A DNA stretch of 64,000 nt, from assembly GCA_014925825.1 (NCBI GenBank), contig JACGCK010000236.1:1-64000 (forward strand). Reading direction: 5' to 3'. This document shows positions 11,694 through 22,932 of the stretch, piece by piece; the stretch's first letter is position 1, and each line of letters starts with the position of its first letter. The position numbers were made by a program, and so were the translations under genes. Below the pieces are notes generated by a model, which was not told the DNA's origin, searched no databases, and saw only the letters and a program-made list of their open reading frames with translations. The stretch comes from Pholiota molesta (taxonomy: Eukaryota > Basidiomycota > Agaricomycetes > Agaricales > Strophariaceae).

Positions 11694-12516
11694 CTAGTCA
11701 ATAAGGTATTTCCTCTTGAAGAACGCGCGGAGATGGAAGATTTGCCATACGCCCAGACCTGCTAGGGAGATAATAGTGAACCAGGCAAAATTTTGCACAC
11801 GCTGGTTTGTGGAGACTGCAAAGGGGTCAAAATGAGGACGAAAAAAATTCGGATGAACGCACAATTGGTATCCGTAAATCGTTCCTCCCTCTTCTTCAGG
11901 TAGTTCATCTCATCCACTACTTCTTTCACGAGGCCCTCGAGCTTGCGCATTTCGGTTTCTAAACCGGATAGCGACTCTTGATTGGCAATAGCGCTGTGAA
12001 TGGATTCAGCAGTCAGATAGAAGCGGAATGGCATGAAATACGGACTTGTAGTCGACGGCGTCTGCGCCAATGTCAATGTCCAAGTCAACGACCCGACTCA
12101 GTCTGCTTGACTCTTCGTTTCCGACGGGATAGTCTGTATGGCGTTAGCACTCTAGCACTCGTCAATGAGAAAGAAGAAGAAAACGCACTGCCTTCGACAT
12201 AGTTCCGCAAGCACACGCCGACCTCGCCCTCCGCATGTGTCGTGATGGCGAGCCTCGTCTCTCCCTTAATGCCCTTCTTGCTCAAGTAAATATTTCGGTT
12301 CGGGCCCGAGTCGACAATTTCAACGTCCACCCGCTGGTTCTGGCCAGGCCCTACGTTGGCGGTGACGATGACGAGAGCGTTGTTGTGTGCCACGTTCCAT
12401 ATGCATTTTTGTGGTGGATATCGGTATGCCGGCAGGGTGAACTTGATGGCAGAGACCGCGTTGAGCAGAGAAAGGAAGATGAGGAGAAATCGTAAGGGCC
12501 ATGGTGGGGAGACCAT
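11694..12516 (-). CDS. p24 family (emp24/gp25L/p24, TMED) cargo receptor
   Basis: Four exons (complement of 11694-11815, 11863-11993, 12046-12133, 12189-12516) give 222 residues. In order: a signal peptide (FLLIFLSLLNAVSA), a GOLD domain with the conserved pair KCIWN and EVGVCLRNY (the disulfide cysteines), the DLDIDIGADAVDYN segment, a short coiled coil (AIANQESLSGLETEMRKLEG, then DEMNYLKKREERFTDTN), one transmembrane helix, and a cytosolic tail FHLRAFFKRKYLID. The tail carries the FF and basic signals that p24 proteins use for COPII and COPI. They cycle between ER and Golgi and sort cargo, including GPI-anchored proteins. The 52-bp intron at 11994-12045 has an unusual GTCCGT donor but restores the conserved DYNAIANQ. 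The gene lies alone between the two inverted arms. It is closest to the Erv25/TMED10 branch, by eye only. Confidence 0.93.
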
Positions 12517-13032
12517 GTTGGTCGTTGGATGATGATGGTTGGCTACGTGGAAGCTATTTCCGCCGCGCCCGGCGTGCGGCCACTGATCTCATCTTCCTTT
12601 CCTACCATCTTCGTACACAATCATCAACACACCAACGTCCAACCCCCGCTGCCATGATGTAGCCATAAAATCCGGGATTCATGCCCAGTTCCACCAGCCG
12701 TGTACATGAAATTTTTTTTACCAACATCTTCTAGGTACCTTCCCTAGTTTACACGACTTGCCCCTCGCGAAATCGCCGGGTGAAATCATTGCGGAAGCGC
12801 TCATCTTTGAGGATGGAGACAGACGGAGGCCCCCCAACGGTTCGCCAATTATTTCCTGCTCAGTGCATGGTATGGACACATGAAAGGTGCTGTCTTATGT
12901 TGTAACTTGCATATTCATCTCCTTCCACACAAATTATCATCGAATTGAACACATTTCCAGATACATAATCAAAATTCTTGGTACAACCTACAAGCGCAAA
13001 ATTACATCGAGTCTTTCTCTCTCTATCTCAGC
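12517..13032. other. Intergenic, p24 promoter side
   Basis: This holds the upstream region of the p24 gene and the 3' flank of the right-hand secreted paralogue. No further ORF was found. Confidence 0.4.
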
Positions 13033-14235
13033 TCAGGCCACAACGCTAGCCGGAGGCGCAGAAGGCGCACCCGAAATGGGTCCACTCTGGGGCGAGTTGC
13101 TGGCCGGGGTTGCAATCTGACCCCATGGTCCAACCCCATTCGCTCCCTCCACGATGGCGGCCGGCCATGCAGAATCGTCGAATCCAGGTGCGACGAAACC
13201 AGCCGGAACCGTGGTGCTGAACTTCCAGCTGCTATCTGTGACAAAGGTCGTGTCCGATCCGCACCCACAGACGCACCCGGTGATAACTCCTGCTGCCAAG
13301 AGCCCCGCCGGCCCACCGACGTTGTCGCCCACAACCGCGATCGTCACCGTGTTGCTTGGGACGAAATTCACCTGGAACCTCTGCGCCGTGGTCCAGTCAC
13401 CCCCGGATCCGACCACGAGTCCATTGATATATAGGGTATATGCGTTGTCCACAGCAATGTCGATCGTAATGGTATCCGCGACTTGTCCGGCAGGTAATGT
13501 AACGGTCTTGCGGAAAGAGCGCAGGCCAATGGGCGCGACCCCGGCGCTGACCTCGTTCGTCCAGATCCAGTTCGCGGCCAACAGGTTCGGGCCCGGGTCA
13601 GACGTTGCAAGTGGGATGGCGATCGTGTTGCTCCATGGAGCGGTCGTTGGCCACGGACCTTGGTCGAATGCAGCGGGCCAGTTGCTGTCGTCGAACGCAA
13701 CCTGTTCGAAGCCTGCAGGCGCACCGGTGACCCCGTGCCACTCGGTGTCAGTGACGATCGTCTCGGTGAAGCCGTCCGTGTACCTGACCTGGATCGCGGC
13801 CAATGCGCCAGCGGGGTTGGGCACTGTAGCCGTGTTCTGTCCCTCGATAGCGAAGACGTTGCAGTCGGGTACAAGAGGAACGCAGTATCTTTGCGCCTGC
13901 AAGTAGTCGGTTCCCAAGCCGACCATTTGACCGTTCACGAAGAGCGTGTACGCATTGTCGGTGGTGATAAGAATGTTCGCTGAGAGCGGCGTCTTTCCAG
14001 CGGCGGGGTAGTAGTCACGCCTGAAGGTGGCGTTACCCACAGGGTAGTTGCCACCAGTGCTGGCAGGGGTCCAGATCCAGTCCGCGCCAGTAAAGTCGGC
14101 GAGGACATCGGTTTTGGCGGCTACATTGGCAAAGCCGGCCCCGATCGCGAGAAGGCCTAGAGCCACTGTAAAATATGCGTTAGCCCGGGGTACACGCGTT
14201 GGCGCATGGCTCCCACCTTTGATTGAATGGAACAT
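13033..14235 (-). CDS. Secreted protein with two tandem galactose-binding-like modules (copy 2)
   Basis: This is the paralogue of the gene at 9698-10900 in opposite orientation, with about four fifths of residues identical by eye. The start is the ATG at 14235. The first intron (14166-14216) is again exactly 51 bp and frame-preserving. Splicing creates the signal peptide MFHSIK-VALGLLAIGAGFANVAA. Both beta modules are intact, including the WIWT openers, the VNG/ING hairpins and the CVCGCG cysteine cluster near residue 320. The C-terminus ends SGAPSAPPASVVA, as in copy 1. Differences are concentrated in hairpin loops (for example VGLGTDYLQAQRY against IGVGNLYTQAARY), which might alter ligand choice. 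That last point is inference. Confidence 0.8.
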   Translation of the reverse strand: MFHSIKGGSHAPTRVPRANAYFTVALGLLAIGAGFANVAAKTDVLADFTGADWIWTPASTGGNYPVGNATFRRDYYPAAGKTPLSANILITTDNAYTLFVNGQMVGLGTDYLQAQRYCVPLVPDCNVFAIEGQNTATVPNPAGALAAIQVRYTDGFTETIVTDTEWHGVTGAPAGFEQVAFDDSNWPAAFDQGPWPTTAPWSNTIAIPLATSDPGPNLLAANWIWTNEVSAGVAPIGLRSFRKTVTLPAGQVADTITIDIAVDNAYTLYINGLVVGSGGDWTTAQRFQVNFVPSNTVTIAVVGDNVGGPAGLLAAGVITGCVCGCGSDTTFVTDSSWKFSTTVPAGFVAPGFDDSAWPAAIVEGANGVGPWGQIATPASNSPQSGPISGAPSAPPASVVA

Positions 14236-14700
14236 TCTGTGTTGCTTAATTGCTGGGGAACGAAGAACTTGTGTTTTTGTTCTGAATATTTCTGTTGCGC
14301 AATGCATTGTCTTAAAAGCCATTCGAAAACGCTCTAGAAGCCAATTTAGCCAACTGTAATACTAACATATCCAGTAGAAGCCAACATGACATATCCTTAG
14401 CTCATAGAATGACTAGCGTTCAACGAGCATGGAGCAATACTAGTGCTATATAGAACTGATTCTAGCTTATAGCAAGAAACATGTCACAAAGAACGGAAAA
14501 TCTCTTGGTCATGGGCGTCTGTGGCTTGAGTACATGTGTAGCTGTCGTTAAATATTTAGCTGTCCTCTAATAGTATTTTACTCGATTACAACTGATCCGT
14601 TGATGGCCTGACATAGGGGATGCCGTAGATTGAGAGACATCACTCTGTGGGAGTGACTTTTAATGGAAATCGTTAAAATATTGCTGGCGCTTATGTGGCG
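13033..14700 (-). repeat. Right arm of the inverted segmental duplication
   Basis: This is the reverse-complement partner of 9230-10900 and includes the gene and its promoter. The two arms flank a spacer of about 2.1 kb that contains only the p24 gene. Confidence 0.8.
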
Positions 14701-14986
14701 GTTAGCTATTTATACTTGGCTTGTCAGCATCTTGCATGATTATTGACATATCGGCGGTCGCCGAAGCACTAGATGCTGTCTTTTGTCAGAGGATGGCATT
14801 CAGTATTTTACTATAGTTCTTCTCAGCAAGAATTCGACCCCCCAGTGGAGTCGAATTCAATTCACATTTACTTATCCGCACTAGACGCTAGACATCTGTC
14901 GCAAAGGCGCTCATGTAGTCGATTGAGTAAGAACAAAGCATGGATGGGGGTATATCTATCATGATACAGCGCGATCAAGAATGCCA
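14701..14986. other. Short intergenic stretch
   Basis: Nothing recognised between the right arm and the stop of the nine-exon gene. Confidence 0.4.
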
Positions 14987-15916
14987 TCAAGTTGTGCTTT
15001 CTTCCGCCTCTTCGTCGCCAGTGGCATTGTCGTTCGAGGCTTTCAACCGCGTGCTAGGCTCTGTATATCAACCCAAATATTTAATCTATTTTTACCGTGT
15101 AGTGAAAGATCACACTCACGATCTAATAATGGGTCGCCAAAGGTATTTTGCCTTGAGTGCGTCTTCTGTTCAGAGGGTGGGTTGGTGTGAAACTTGGTTA
15201 TAGAGCTTGACACATAATTGTCTGAACCGTCTGGCGGCAACACGACCAATCTTGAATACCATTGAGTCCAATAACTCAGCAGCAAGGGAACGTCGGAGAA
15301 AAGATTACCTTGAAAAGGACTTCTTGCGCGGCGGCGGAGGTCTATATTCGAATCGAAGGTCAGTGAAGATACTTGAACACAATATAAGAGACGATGATCA
15401 ACATACAACCTAGCAGAGAAGTGTTAGAAATGGATGGTTTTCGTATGGGCAGATGCCTGAGGAAGCTCACGGAGTTAGGTGATCACTCATGTCAGATTCT
15501 TGGCCGTCTGATTCGACGTCCTTGTCTTCGCTTGAGAGCCGTTTCCATAAGAATCATAAGATGACAGTAAATGTATTCAATGGAGGTAGAAATTACCGCT
15601 TGGGGTGGGTTGAGCTCCTGTCGATGAGTAATCCGGAAAGACAATTAACTTTTGCATGTGGGATAGAGACGACAGTAAAGCGTACCCATCAGAAGAATTG
15701 GAACTTTCCGCGGAGGTATTCTTGGCGCTGAAGTTCATGAATGAATTCGTGATCAAATATTTTTGCAGGTCCACAATTAAGCCTAGTTACCTTGAGCTCA
15801 ATTTTGCCTTCAGCTGAGACTGGATATGGCAGGTTGGACAATCATTAATTAAATCATGACGTAGGAGACGATGTCTTCAAACTCGTGCTTACCTCTGAGG
15901 TTTTCTGGCCGTCCAT
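14987..15916 (-). CDS. Hypothetical small hydrophilic protein in nine short exons
   Basis: No single frame here is long, but nine short exons chain in a consistent phase. The exons are complement of 14987-15060, 15120-15250, 15309-15341, 15407-15409, 15471-15530, 15597-15617, 15686-15727, 15791-15819 and 15893-15916. The eight introns are all 58-73 bp with GT-AG ends. The product is 138 residues. It starts MDGQKTSE, directly after an in-frame stop, and ends GDEEAEESTT. It is rich in S, T, N, D and E, with a PPPPRKKSFS stretch and no membrane segment or recognisable domain. One exon is only 3 nt (GTT, 15407-15409), between a GTGAGC and a GTATGT donor. If it is skipped, one 129-bp intron remains and the frame is kept. 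The function is unknown; composition suggests a disordered nuclear or regulatory protein. Confidence 0.55.
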
Positions 15917-17345
15917 TCAGTAATTGCTGCAAGGGAGAGATACGACGTGTGAAGGAGAAAGGAAAGAAATGGGAAGTCTCCTATTTGGTTTTTTAGCCAG
16001 CTTATAAGGGGCGCAGCTTATAAACAGCGAAGCAGGCTTGCTTGAAAAAAAGACTTCTGACCAAATTGCGTCCCGGGCAACCGTCCCACCCACCCACGCA
16101 CCTACCGCGCGTCGACTTGGAAATACCAATCATATTAGCCCTGAATGATAGTTGCCTCTGAACGTGCAATTCTGGGGTGCTTGAAAGGCCTCAAGGCTCG
16201 AGGCTCGAGGCGGCATTGATTGTTGTTGCCCAATTAGGATCATTTCTATTGCTGAGCCTACATCCTAGCCAAAGGCTCGTCCTGAAGGAGGTCCGTTCCG
16301 TATATAACCCTGACGATTCGAGACTGGGCTTGGACCGGGTTTTCCGTTGGTGGGGCTTGATTGGAATTTCTACTCCCAGTCCTGACAATTAATTCGAACG
16401 TTACTGAAGGTTGGCATATGAATTGGACAAGATACCGCTGGTGTAATGCCTTGAAATGACAGCTGAAGGCTGAAGCACTGAATCTTCAAGGACTCTGAGT
16501 TCGAGTCGGGACTCGGAAGTCGGAAAATTCAAAGGCAGTAATATGGCCCTGATCGGCAACGCCCTACCATCATATTGGCAAACCCGATCGATTTTGGCGA
16601 CGGCCTCCGTGCTTGCCGTGCCCCTCTACATCGGAGAAGCTGGTTTCTGCATCTGAAGCTTTCAAAACTGACTGTTACCCTCCCAAAGTCATGATTTCAC
16701 CCACATTCACGATTTGGGCCTCAAGTAACGCTGGACGGAAGGCTTCCATTCCTTCCAGTGGCATGGCGGAATACAACGGCAATTCAGGCCAATAAGGGAA
16801 CTTGCATCAGTACTCCTTCAATCACCGAGGTCCTCCACGTACTTACCAGCGTATATTATGACCCGGTTAGTCTACTTAGGATTCACCCTCAAGGAAAATC
16901 CTGAGTCCTCTCGTTCTAATTATAAATAGAGCCAGCGCTATGCTCAAGTTATGCTGCATAAATTCAGGTTCCCCTTAGCGTGCACCGAAATATCTTGAGT
17001 CGACCGCTTTACGAAGAGAACTTGCTCAAGCATAGTGGCCTTGAACTCTAGTTCGAAACTTAGGATGTGTCCGTTCACCAAGTCTACTACTCTTGAAGAA
17101 CTGGGACAATAGTGTGATGCCTCCATTTGGTAAACATGCACATTTAATCCCGAGCACAGCTTATTCCGATCGTTTAAACTGTTCATTAAGATAAGAGCCA
17201 CAGCCTGTGGATGCTCTAGACTCATCCCTGGTCGATCTATGAATTTGTTTCAGACAGTCGACACTCCACGCTCCCTCCCCAAAAGCGTCTCGAACAGCTC
17301 CAGATGGCTTCCTTTCTTCTGCAATAACGACCAACCTGAACCAAC
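15917..17345. other. Intergenic, probable divergent promoter region
   Basis: This separates two divergently oriented small genes. Scattered minus-strand frames (16944-17225, 17161-17364) do not chain into a gene. A short run near 16188-16214 repeats CTCGAGG. No tRNA or mobile element was recognised. Confidence 0.35.
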
Positions 17346-17721
17346 ATGCCCGATTATCGGCCACTTCCTGGTGTGAAAGCAGGCTTTGGATTGCGAGGGT
17401 CGACCATGGTGAGGTTGAACTTGTTCTTATCAGTCCGGCACGCTCACCTGGGATACAGGCCTTTATGGGTGGGGTCGCCGTTGTGACAGCGCTGACGGGT
17501 TCGTATTTCGTTAAAAGAGATGCGCTGAAGAAAGAAGGAAAAGCTGATCCCTATGGTGAGCAAATTCCTCTTTGGGTAACCGTAGCGTTCCAACTTGTGT
17601 CATTATAGAGCACAACGGGCAGGCAGCTATGAATTCGTCTGAAGTTAGTGCTGCTGTTTCAATTCCGAAACCTGGACCCCGTAATCCACGACTATACACC
17701 CATCCCAAACCGGAGGGCTAG
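17346..17721 (+). CDS. Small single-pass membrane protein, 90 residues
   Basis: Three exons (17346-17408, 17459-17555, 17609-17721) with introns of 50 and 53 bp encode a protein starting MPDYRPLPGVKAGFGLRG. One hydrophobic helix follows (TMAFMGGVAVVTALTGSYFV, about residues 20-39), then a basic stretch KRDALKKEG and a polar C-terminus ending RLYTHPKPEG. All splice phases agree, and both donors (GTGAGG, GTGAGC) are good. The size, the single helix and the positive residues after it are like small inner-membrane or ER subunits. I do not recognise the family, and any location is a guess. Confidence 0.6.
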
Positions 17722-19131
17722 GATAAAACTTCGACCCTTATGCATAGCGCATTTGCCGACAATGATATATTATATTCGTTATACTTATGCTCTGTACGTT
17801 AATTTATTATGAACCAATTTTATTGCTCGCCTGCAAGCAATCCAATCTAATCGCACCTGGTGACTATCACACAATCTGGGTTATCGATTTAATCGCATAA
17901 AAATCGCTTTTGCAATGCTATGCCTCCAGTCGCTAATTTCCAACAAGTAACTGGGTTCTCGAACCTGAAAACAGCAATATACTATAAGTGGCAAAAATCT
18001 TCAGACCTGCGTCGAGTCCCGTGAGTCGCGCGCGAGCCGGAACCTTGCGGTAATTTGAATTACGACACGGAAATGCCCTTGAGCCTTGAGGCTTTCCATC
18101 CAACACCCACTGTGACTTATCAATGATTTCCTGTCATCATGCGACCTCCCTTCCGGAAGTTATACAGCCGTAGCAAACGGTACAAACAAGTTAGCGACAA
18201 CTTTCTAAAGAATTTCGTTAAAACCGGACGACTTACCCGTCATTGGCCAGCACGTCAGCGCGATAAGAACATGAAATACCGACAAGCAGCTGCATACTTG
18301 GAAATAATATGCACAGGCATCGCAGCTGTCGTGTAGATATATGCGCGGCTGCGTATAAACATGAGCGAGGGAAAGATCAAGGAGAATTCGTTAACCAGGT
18401 CTTGCTGGTTAGGAGGTATCTAACGATTTCCACGGTAAGTCACTTCCTAGATGTTGATTATCAGAAACGAAGGATATGACACACTCTAGATAGATTACTA
18501 GGCAGTCAGGATGTGTGTATTTCTTTACGTTGATATCTCTTCAGCATAGTACACCTGTAAGTCTTTCTCCAAACTTCGCCAATCCCTTCCAGCTCTCAAA
18601 TGTCTGATCTTCTTTCCAATGAGGAGATCTCATGGTTCTGGTTCCATTGTTACCCAATTCACAAGAGTCGACGAGAAAGAGACGTCGTCACCTGCCACTG
18701 GTGCTTTGATCAATGTCGGAAAAGCATGACCATATATGTTCATCTTTGCCTAAACCGTCGTAGAAGCAGGGACCGTGATACCTACCAATCGCTGTTAGCT
18801 TAGGGTTTTGTCGTCAGGGTTCTAAATCTCGGATCGCTATCTTCTGGAGCACCGACGGGAAAATTCTGATTCGAAACGGTATGTAGTACTACTACCTTCA
18901 AGGAGCCAAAACTGAAGACGGGAACAGGAAACCTAACAACAACTACAATTGATGTACACAACGATAATACAGAAAAGAGAAAAAGTGAAAGGCGAAGCGC
19001 GAATGAAAGGATCGCATAATTGACTGGTCTTGAGCAGGTAGGTAACTGTTTGTTGATTCGGTGTGGTTTCGGTGGTCGAATTGATGTACGACGAACAATC
19101 TCGGTATATCTCGATCATGTCAGACGGCCTT
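17722..19131. other. Intergenic with a possible zinc-finger remnant
   Basis: No complete gene. At 18600-18803 a 67-codon frame contains CHWCFDQCRKSMTIYVHLCLN, which loosely recalls the C2H2-like BED fingers of hAT transposases. Nothing else of a transposase is visible around it. A short frame at 18139-18336 has no support. Confidence 0.3.
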
Positions 19132-22100
19132 CTACTCCTCGTGCACGGCCAAAGTGGCAGGCGCACCGCGAGCGGAACTAGCAGGTCCATAGTAGTCGAT
19201 AAACATCGAGCGTGGCTGAAGGTGAAAACCAAACTTTGCAATCAATGCTGATGCTAAAACAAATCGGCGGCAACAGGGTGGCGAGGGAAAGCCCTGCAGG
19301 GAGTCCAAATGGCGAGCGATGGACGACGGGAGAGCACAGCAGCAACCGTGTTATGCGACATGGCCAATCATCAATGGACATGAAGAGCTGTCATTCCAGG
19401 GGTAGAGAGACTCGATGGTCCCTCACTATCAGCTTGCGCTAGCAAGTCGAAAAACCCTGTGATAGCAGCGTGTCCAAGCGGGTAGAAGGAGATCAAAGCT
19501 CTTTCACTGTTTGGTGGTTAAACCCAACCAAAAATTCCTGCAATGGGTTTAATCCATGTCTAAGGCCAGGCGACGCTCCTGGTTCCTGTACGCTTTTTTG
19601 TTGGCGACGCTGGCTGGTACTGCTATCTCCTTCGCATGCGTTCCCTGTTGAAGCGAGTCCTAAGGTCTTTCAGCATTATGCGGAAAGCTCGCATAGTACA
19701 CGTGTGATCGGGTTCCGGATCGACTCTTCGCTTTCCTCGAGGCCCTTTCCGATGATGACTTCGTTTAACGAAGCACACACATTTCTTTGTGGGTGATGGA
19801 CACATGCCTTCATCGAAACCTTTTTCAGTAGTGGTCTTCAGCTCCTCCGTGTCCAATCCTTCGAATTCATCACGAGTACGTTTATTTGTGGATTTGTCTG
19901 GTATCATCGCCTCTTGTGCTGGACGGGTGCTTGGCTCTAAGATGCGGGAATAGTTCCTCGGTGGCGACGGTGATTTGAGGAGGGGCATCCGCATTTGTCC
20001 GAGGGCGCTTCGAGGGTCTGGTATTCGGGTCATGCGAAGTTGACTGCTCAAACACTTCGCGGGTACGTTTGTTCTTCCTGTTCGCATTCCATATGTTCTC
20101 TGACGTTTCCGAACAGGGCTGAACGAAGCGAGAGGTCCTTTCATCAGACATATTCAACGGGTGGCTTGTTCAACACGTACCAGTTTCTGACGTTTTGCTG
20201 GTGAAAGGTTCGCACTTTCGCTAGCAAATTCCGCGACATCAATCGCCGGCTGCTGTGACTCTGACGTTTCATAGTCGTCACGAGAGCGTTTCTTCGTTCT
20301 GGTATCTTGTACCTTTACTAAAAATTGGGTACGAAGTGGAATAGGTGCCGGGGTGTGGCCCCGGTTTCATTCTGCGCGCCGCGTAGAGGTCAGTAAAAAT
20401 TCGTGCATGGTCAGGTCAATGATCGATGCTACCTGACTTTCACTCTTATTTTTCTCTAAGCAGGCACTGGGGCCTGTAGTTTGCTGGCATTCGTGGCGTT
20501 TACAGAGGCAGCTAGGCAGACTAGACGATGACGAGCTGGCGGGGTGCCCTATGACTTCATCGATGTCGCCTTCGACATTCAACTGCAGGCTCTCACTCTT
20601 CAATTCCTCGACTTCCATAATGTGGTCTGGACCATGTGTCGGAGCCTCGTCCGATGACGTTCTAAGCCATGCCGGTAGCGATGTGGGCATTGGTTGCTAA
20701 AAAAAAAACCCCCCCGGGTAAGCTTGAAAAGTAGCGAGTAGCGTATATCACGAACTCACAAGTGATACCCAGTGTTTTGCCTTCCTATCAAAAACACACG
20801 GTAATATCCACGAAACGGGTTTTTCTGATAGGTTAGCTCCACTTTTGCATTATACATGAAGGATGAAAACTTACGCATAAGTATCATTATTATGAAAGGC
20901 ACAAACTGATTGGTTATCATATTGAAATGATGCACTCCCTCTGGCGGAGTCCACTGTATCACCAAAACATGTCAGAAGGCGATGTCTGAAAATAACAGGT
21001 GGCTAATCACATTCGGTGGGGTTGCATAGGGTTGCATTATGGATATTGATGAGGAAAGCTTCATTGAAATATCCCTATCACAGAAGAATTGTCAGAACAA
21101 ATACGGTCAAAGGCAACAGGAGGCGCTGCTTACGGGGGGTATGTATACGGGTGCTTGACACTGGTAAGTGTCGTAATCCTCTAAAGCTGGGTATTTGATG
21201 ACAGGTCCAGGACTATGAATCGCATTCGCGTTCGATGTATCCTGAACCGGAGGGCCGTTCCGAACCTCGAACGCCATTGCAGTCGAGTTGATGTTGTATC
21301 CAGTGGTCTGGACTATGTCCTCCACCGATATATCCTGCTGCGGGAAGCAAGCCTGCGGTGCTTCGAATGCATATGTCGTTGCCGAGATGGATGCGCCGGA
21401 TGGTCCGTCCTGCAGGTCTTCCATTCCCGCGTCGGCTTGCTCATTTCTATATCCCCGTTATTGATGCATGGCTTCGCTCTCGCGTAGTCTCCGTCCGCGG
21501 TAACGAAGTCCAGAAAAAGATCTGGCTGATATGGATATGGGGGCAGGTCGCATAGAACCATCGGGGTTGGGTGGGAAAGGAATTGCTGAACTGGAGTGCA
21601 GGTTCTTGAGGGTGCCGCTGACGTCGCTGATTGGTGCCACGCATTGAGACCAGTACTCAGAGTCAAGGAGGAAAAGGAGTTGAGCAGACTTTTTGTTGTG
21701 ATTGGTCTAACTTCCTCTAGAGGCACTTCAGCCCCTGGGAACGATACATTTGCGATACTAACTCGCCGATTTGTGGAATCAAGGTGGAGACTGTCGTCCA
21801 GCTGTTGTTTGACGAAGTTTCAGGTGATGGGCAATCCGTGGGGCGACTCGACGAGTTGGGAGGCTGAGGTGTCGGGTTGCTCAGTCTTGTCGATTCCGCC
21901 GACGTCGTAAAGTATTCTTCAGGCCTGGTTGGGGATCCCAACGGTTGTTCCGAACTATCGCCATCTTGGCTGGAGGAAAATGGGGCCTGACCATTGTATA
22001 GCGGGGCTTCGGGCAATGGGGAATTTATGGGACGCCTCGACTGTAACTCGCTGGGCAGCTGGGGCATTCCTCCAATCTCATCAACTCCACCAATGTCGCG

Positions 22101-22932
22101 AACTGGTCTCCGGGCATGGTTGGAGTGCCTGATAGAGGTTTCGGGCTATAGCCGCCTTGCCCTGAATTACTTGAGCTACTCGACGCGGAAGCCGCTAGAG
22201 GCACACCTTGTCGAAGCGCATGCAGAAATTGTATGGCTTCATCTATTTCCAGTGTCCCGTCGGGACGATACAGTTGGTATAGGAATTCATCGTCGTCAGC
22301 GTTGCAAGAATGGACTTCCTCTTTGTTTTCTTCCTCGCTTTTTTGCTTCCCCTTTGCCTTACCACTGTCGGTCCTCTCTCCTGTATTTCCCTTCCACCAA
22401 GTAACATCTCCCTGCCCGCCATGCTCGTCTTCTATTTCATATCGCTCATCCACCTTCTCCCCTATGCTTCCTCTGAACTTCTTGGGCTGCTCATGAAGGC
22501 GATTAAAATACCCGGAGGCGTTTAGCCTGGCTGCCTTTTTGCGAGCTTGAAGGAGCAGTTGGCGATCCTTTGGTTGGATTCTTGAACCCCTGGCAGCCAT
22601 TGACGTAGCAAGAGAAGCGATGAGGTCATTGTCAAAGTCTGCATTATCTGTAGAATTGCGAGTGCTGTCATCGTAGGATGAGTTGTTGAGCAATCCGTCA
22701 TCATAAAAACTGTTGAGTCGAGTGGCTTTATCTGCATCGCGATTTCTGTTTATGAAAAAGCTTGTTGGGCGGAGCTAATAGCTTGTATCTCCATTGTGGA
22801 AGGTGCAGAAGGGTAATGGCAGGGGATGGAGGCTGGATAAGTAGGGAAATGAAACGACGCTATCTCGTCCGGCTTCAGTGGCACCTTGCTTTTGGTATAT
22901 TCCCCGACGCTTGAAAGATTGGACCTGTACAA
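19132..22932 (-). CDS. Large multi-exon hypothetical nuclear-type protein
   Basis: Coding-like segments follow one another on the minus strand and can largely be chained. The 5' part (about 22025-22750) reads ADFDNDLIASLATSMAARGS and then a basic helix (KDRQLLLQARKKAARLN). Next come serine/proline-rich segments at 21107-22067. Well-supported short exons follow at about 20760-20784 and from 20696 downward, where KHWVSL joins QPMPTSLPAWLR across a GTGAGT intron. Three lysine/arginine blocks KR(S/T)R(D/E)x(Y/F)E lie at 19880-20330. The last exons contain ALISFYPLGHAAITGFFDLL and end APATLAVHEE. The blocks look like nuclear localisation signals. I recognise no catalytic domain. Several boundaries (near 21750, 21430, 20380 and 19970) need weak donors or imply frameshifts. 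The start codon is uncertain: one ATG candidate lies at 23160. It could be two genes or partly decayed. Confidence 0.5.

Noticed and set aside
13154..13906. A 250-codon plus-strand frame opposite the second secreted-protein gene
   Set aside because: It is the antisense shadow of a GC-rich coding exon. The real gene has a signal peptide, paralogue and splice sites on the minus strand.
14987..15260. The alternative frame reading ELLDSMVFKIGRVAARRF on the same strand
   Set aside because: It looks protein-like, but it meets a stop and cannot be joined to the flanking exons in phase. The chosen frame can.
16490..16530. A GTTCGAGTCGGGACTCGG string resembling a tRNA T-arm
   Set aside because: No matching acceptor stem, D-arm or anticodon arm at the right distance upstream.
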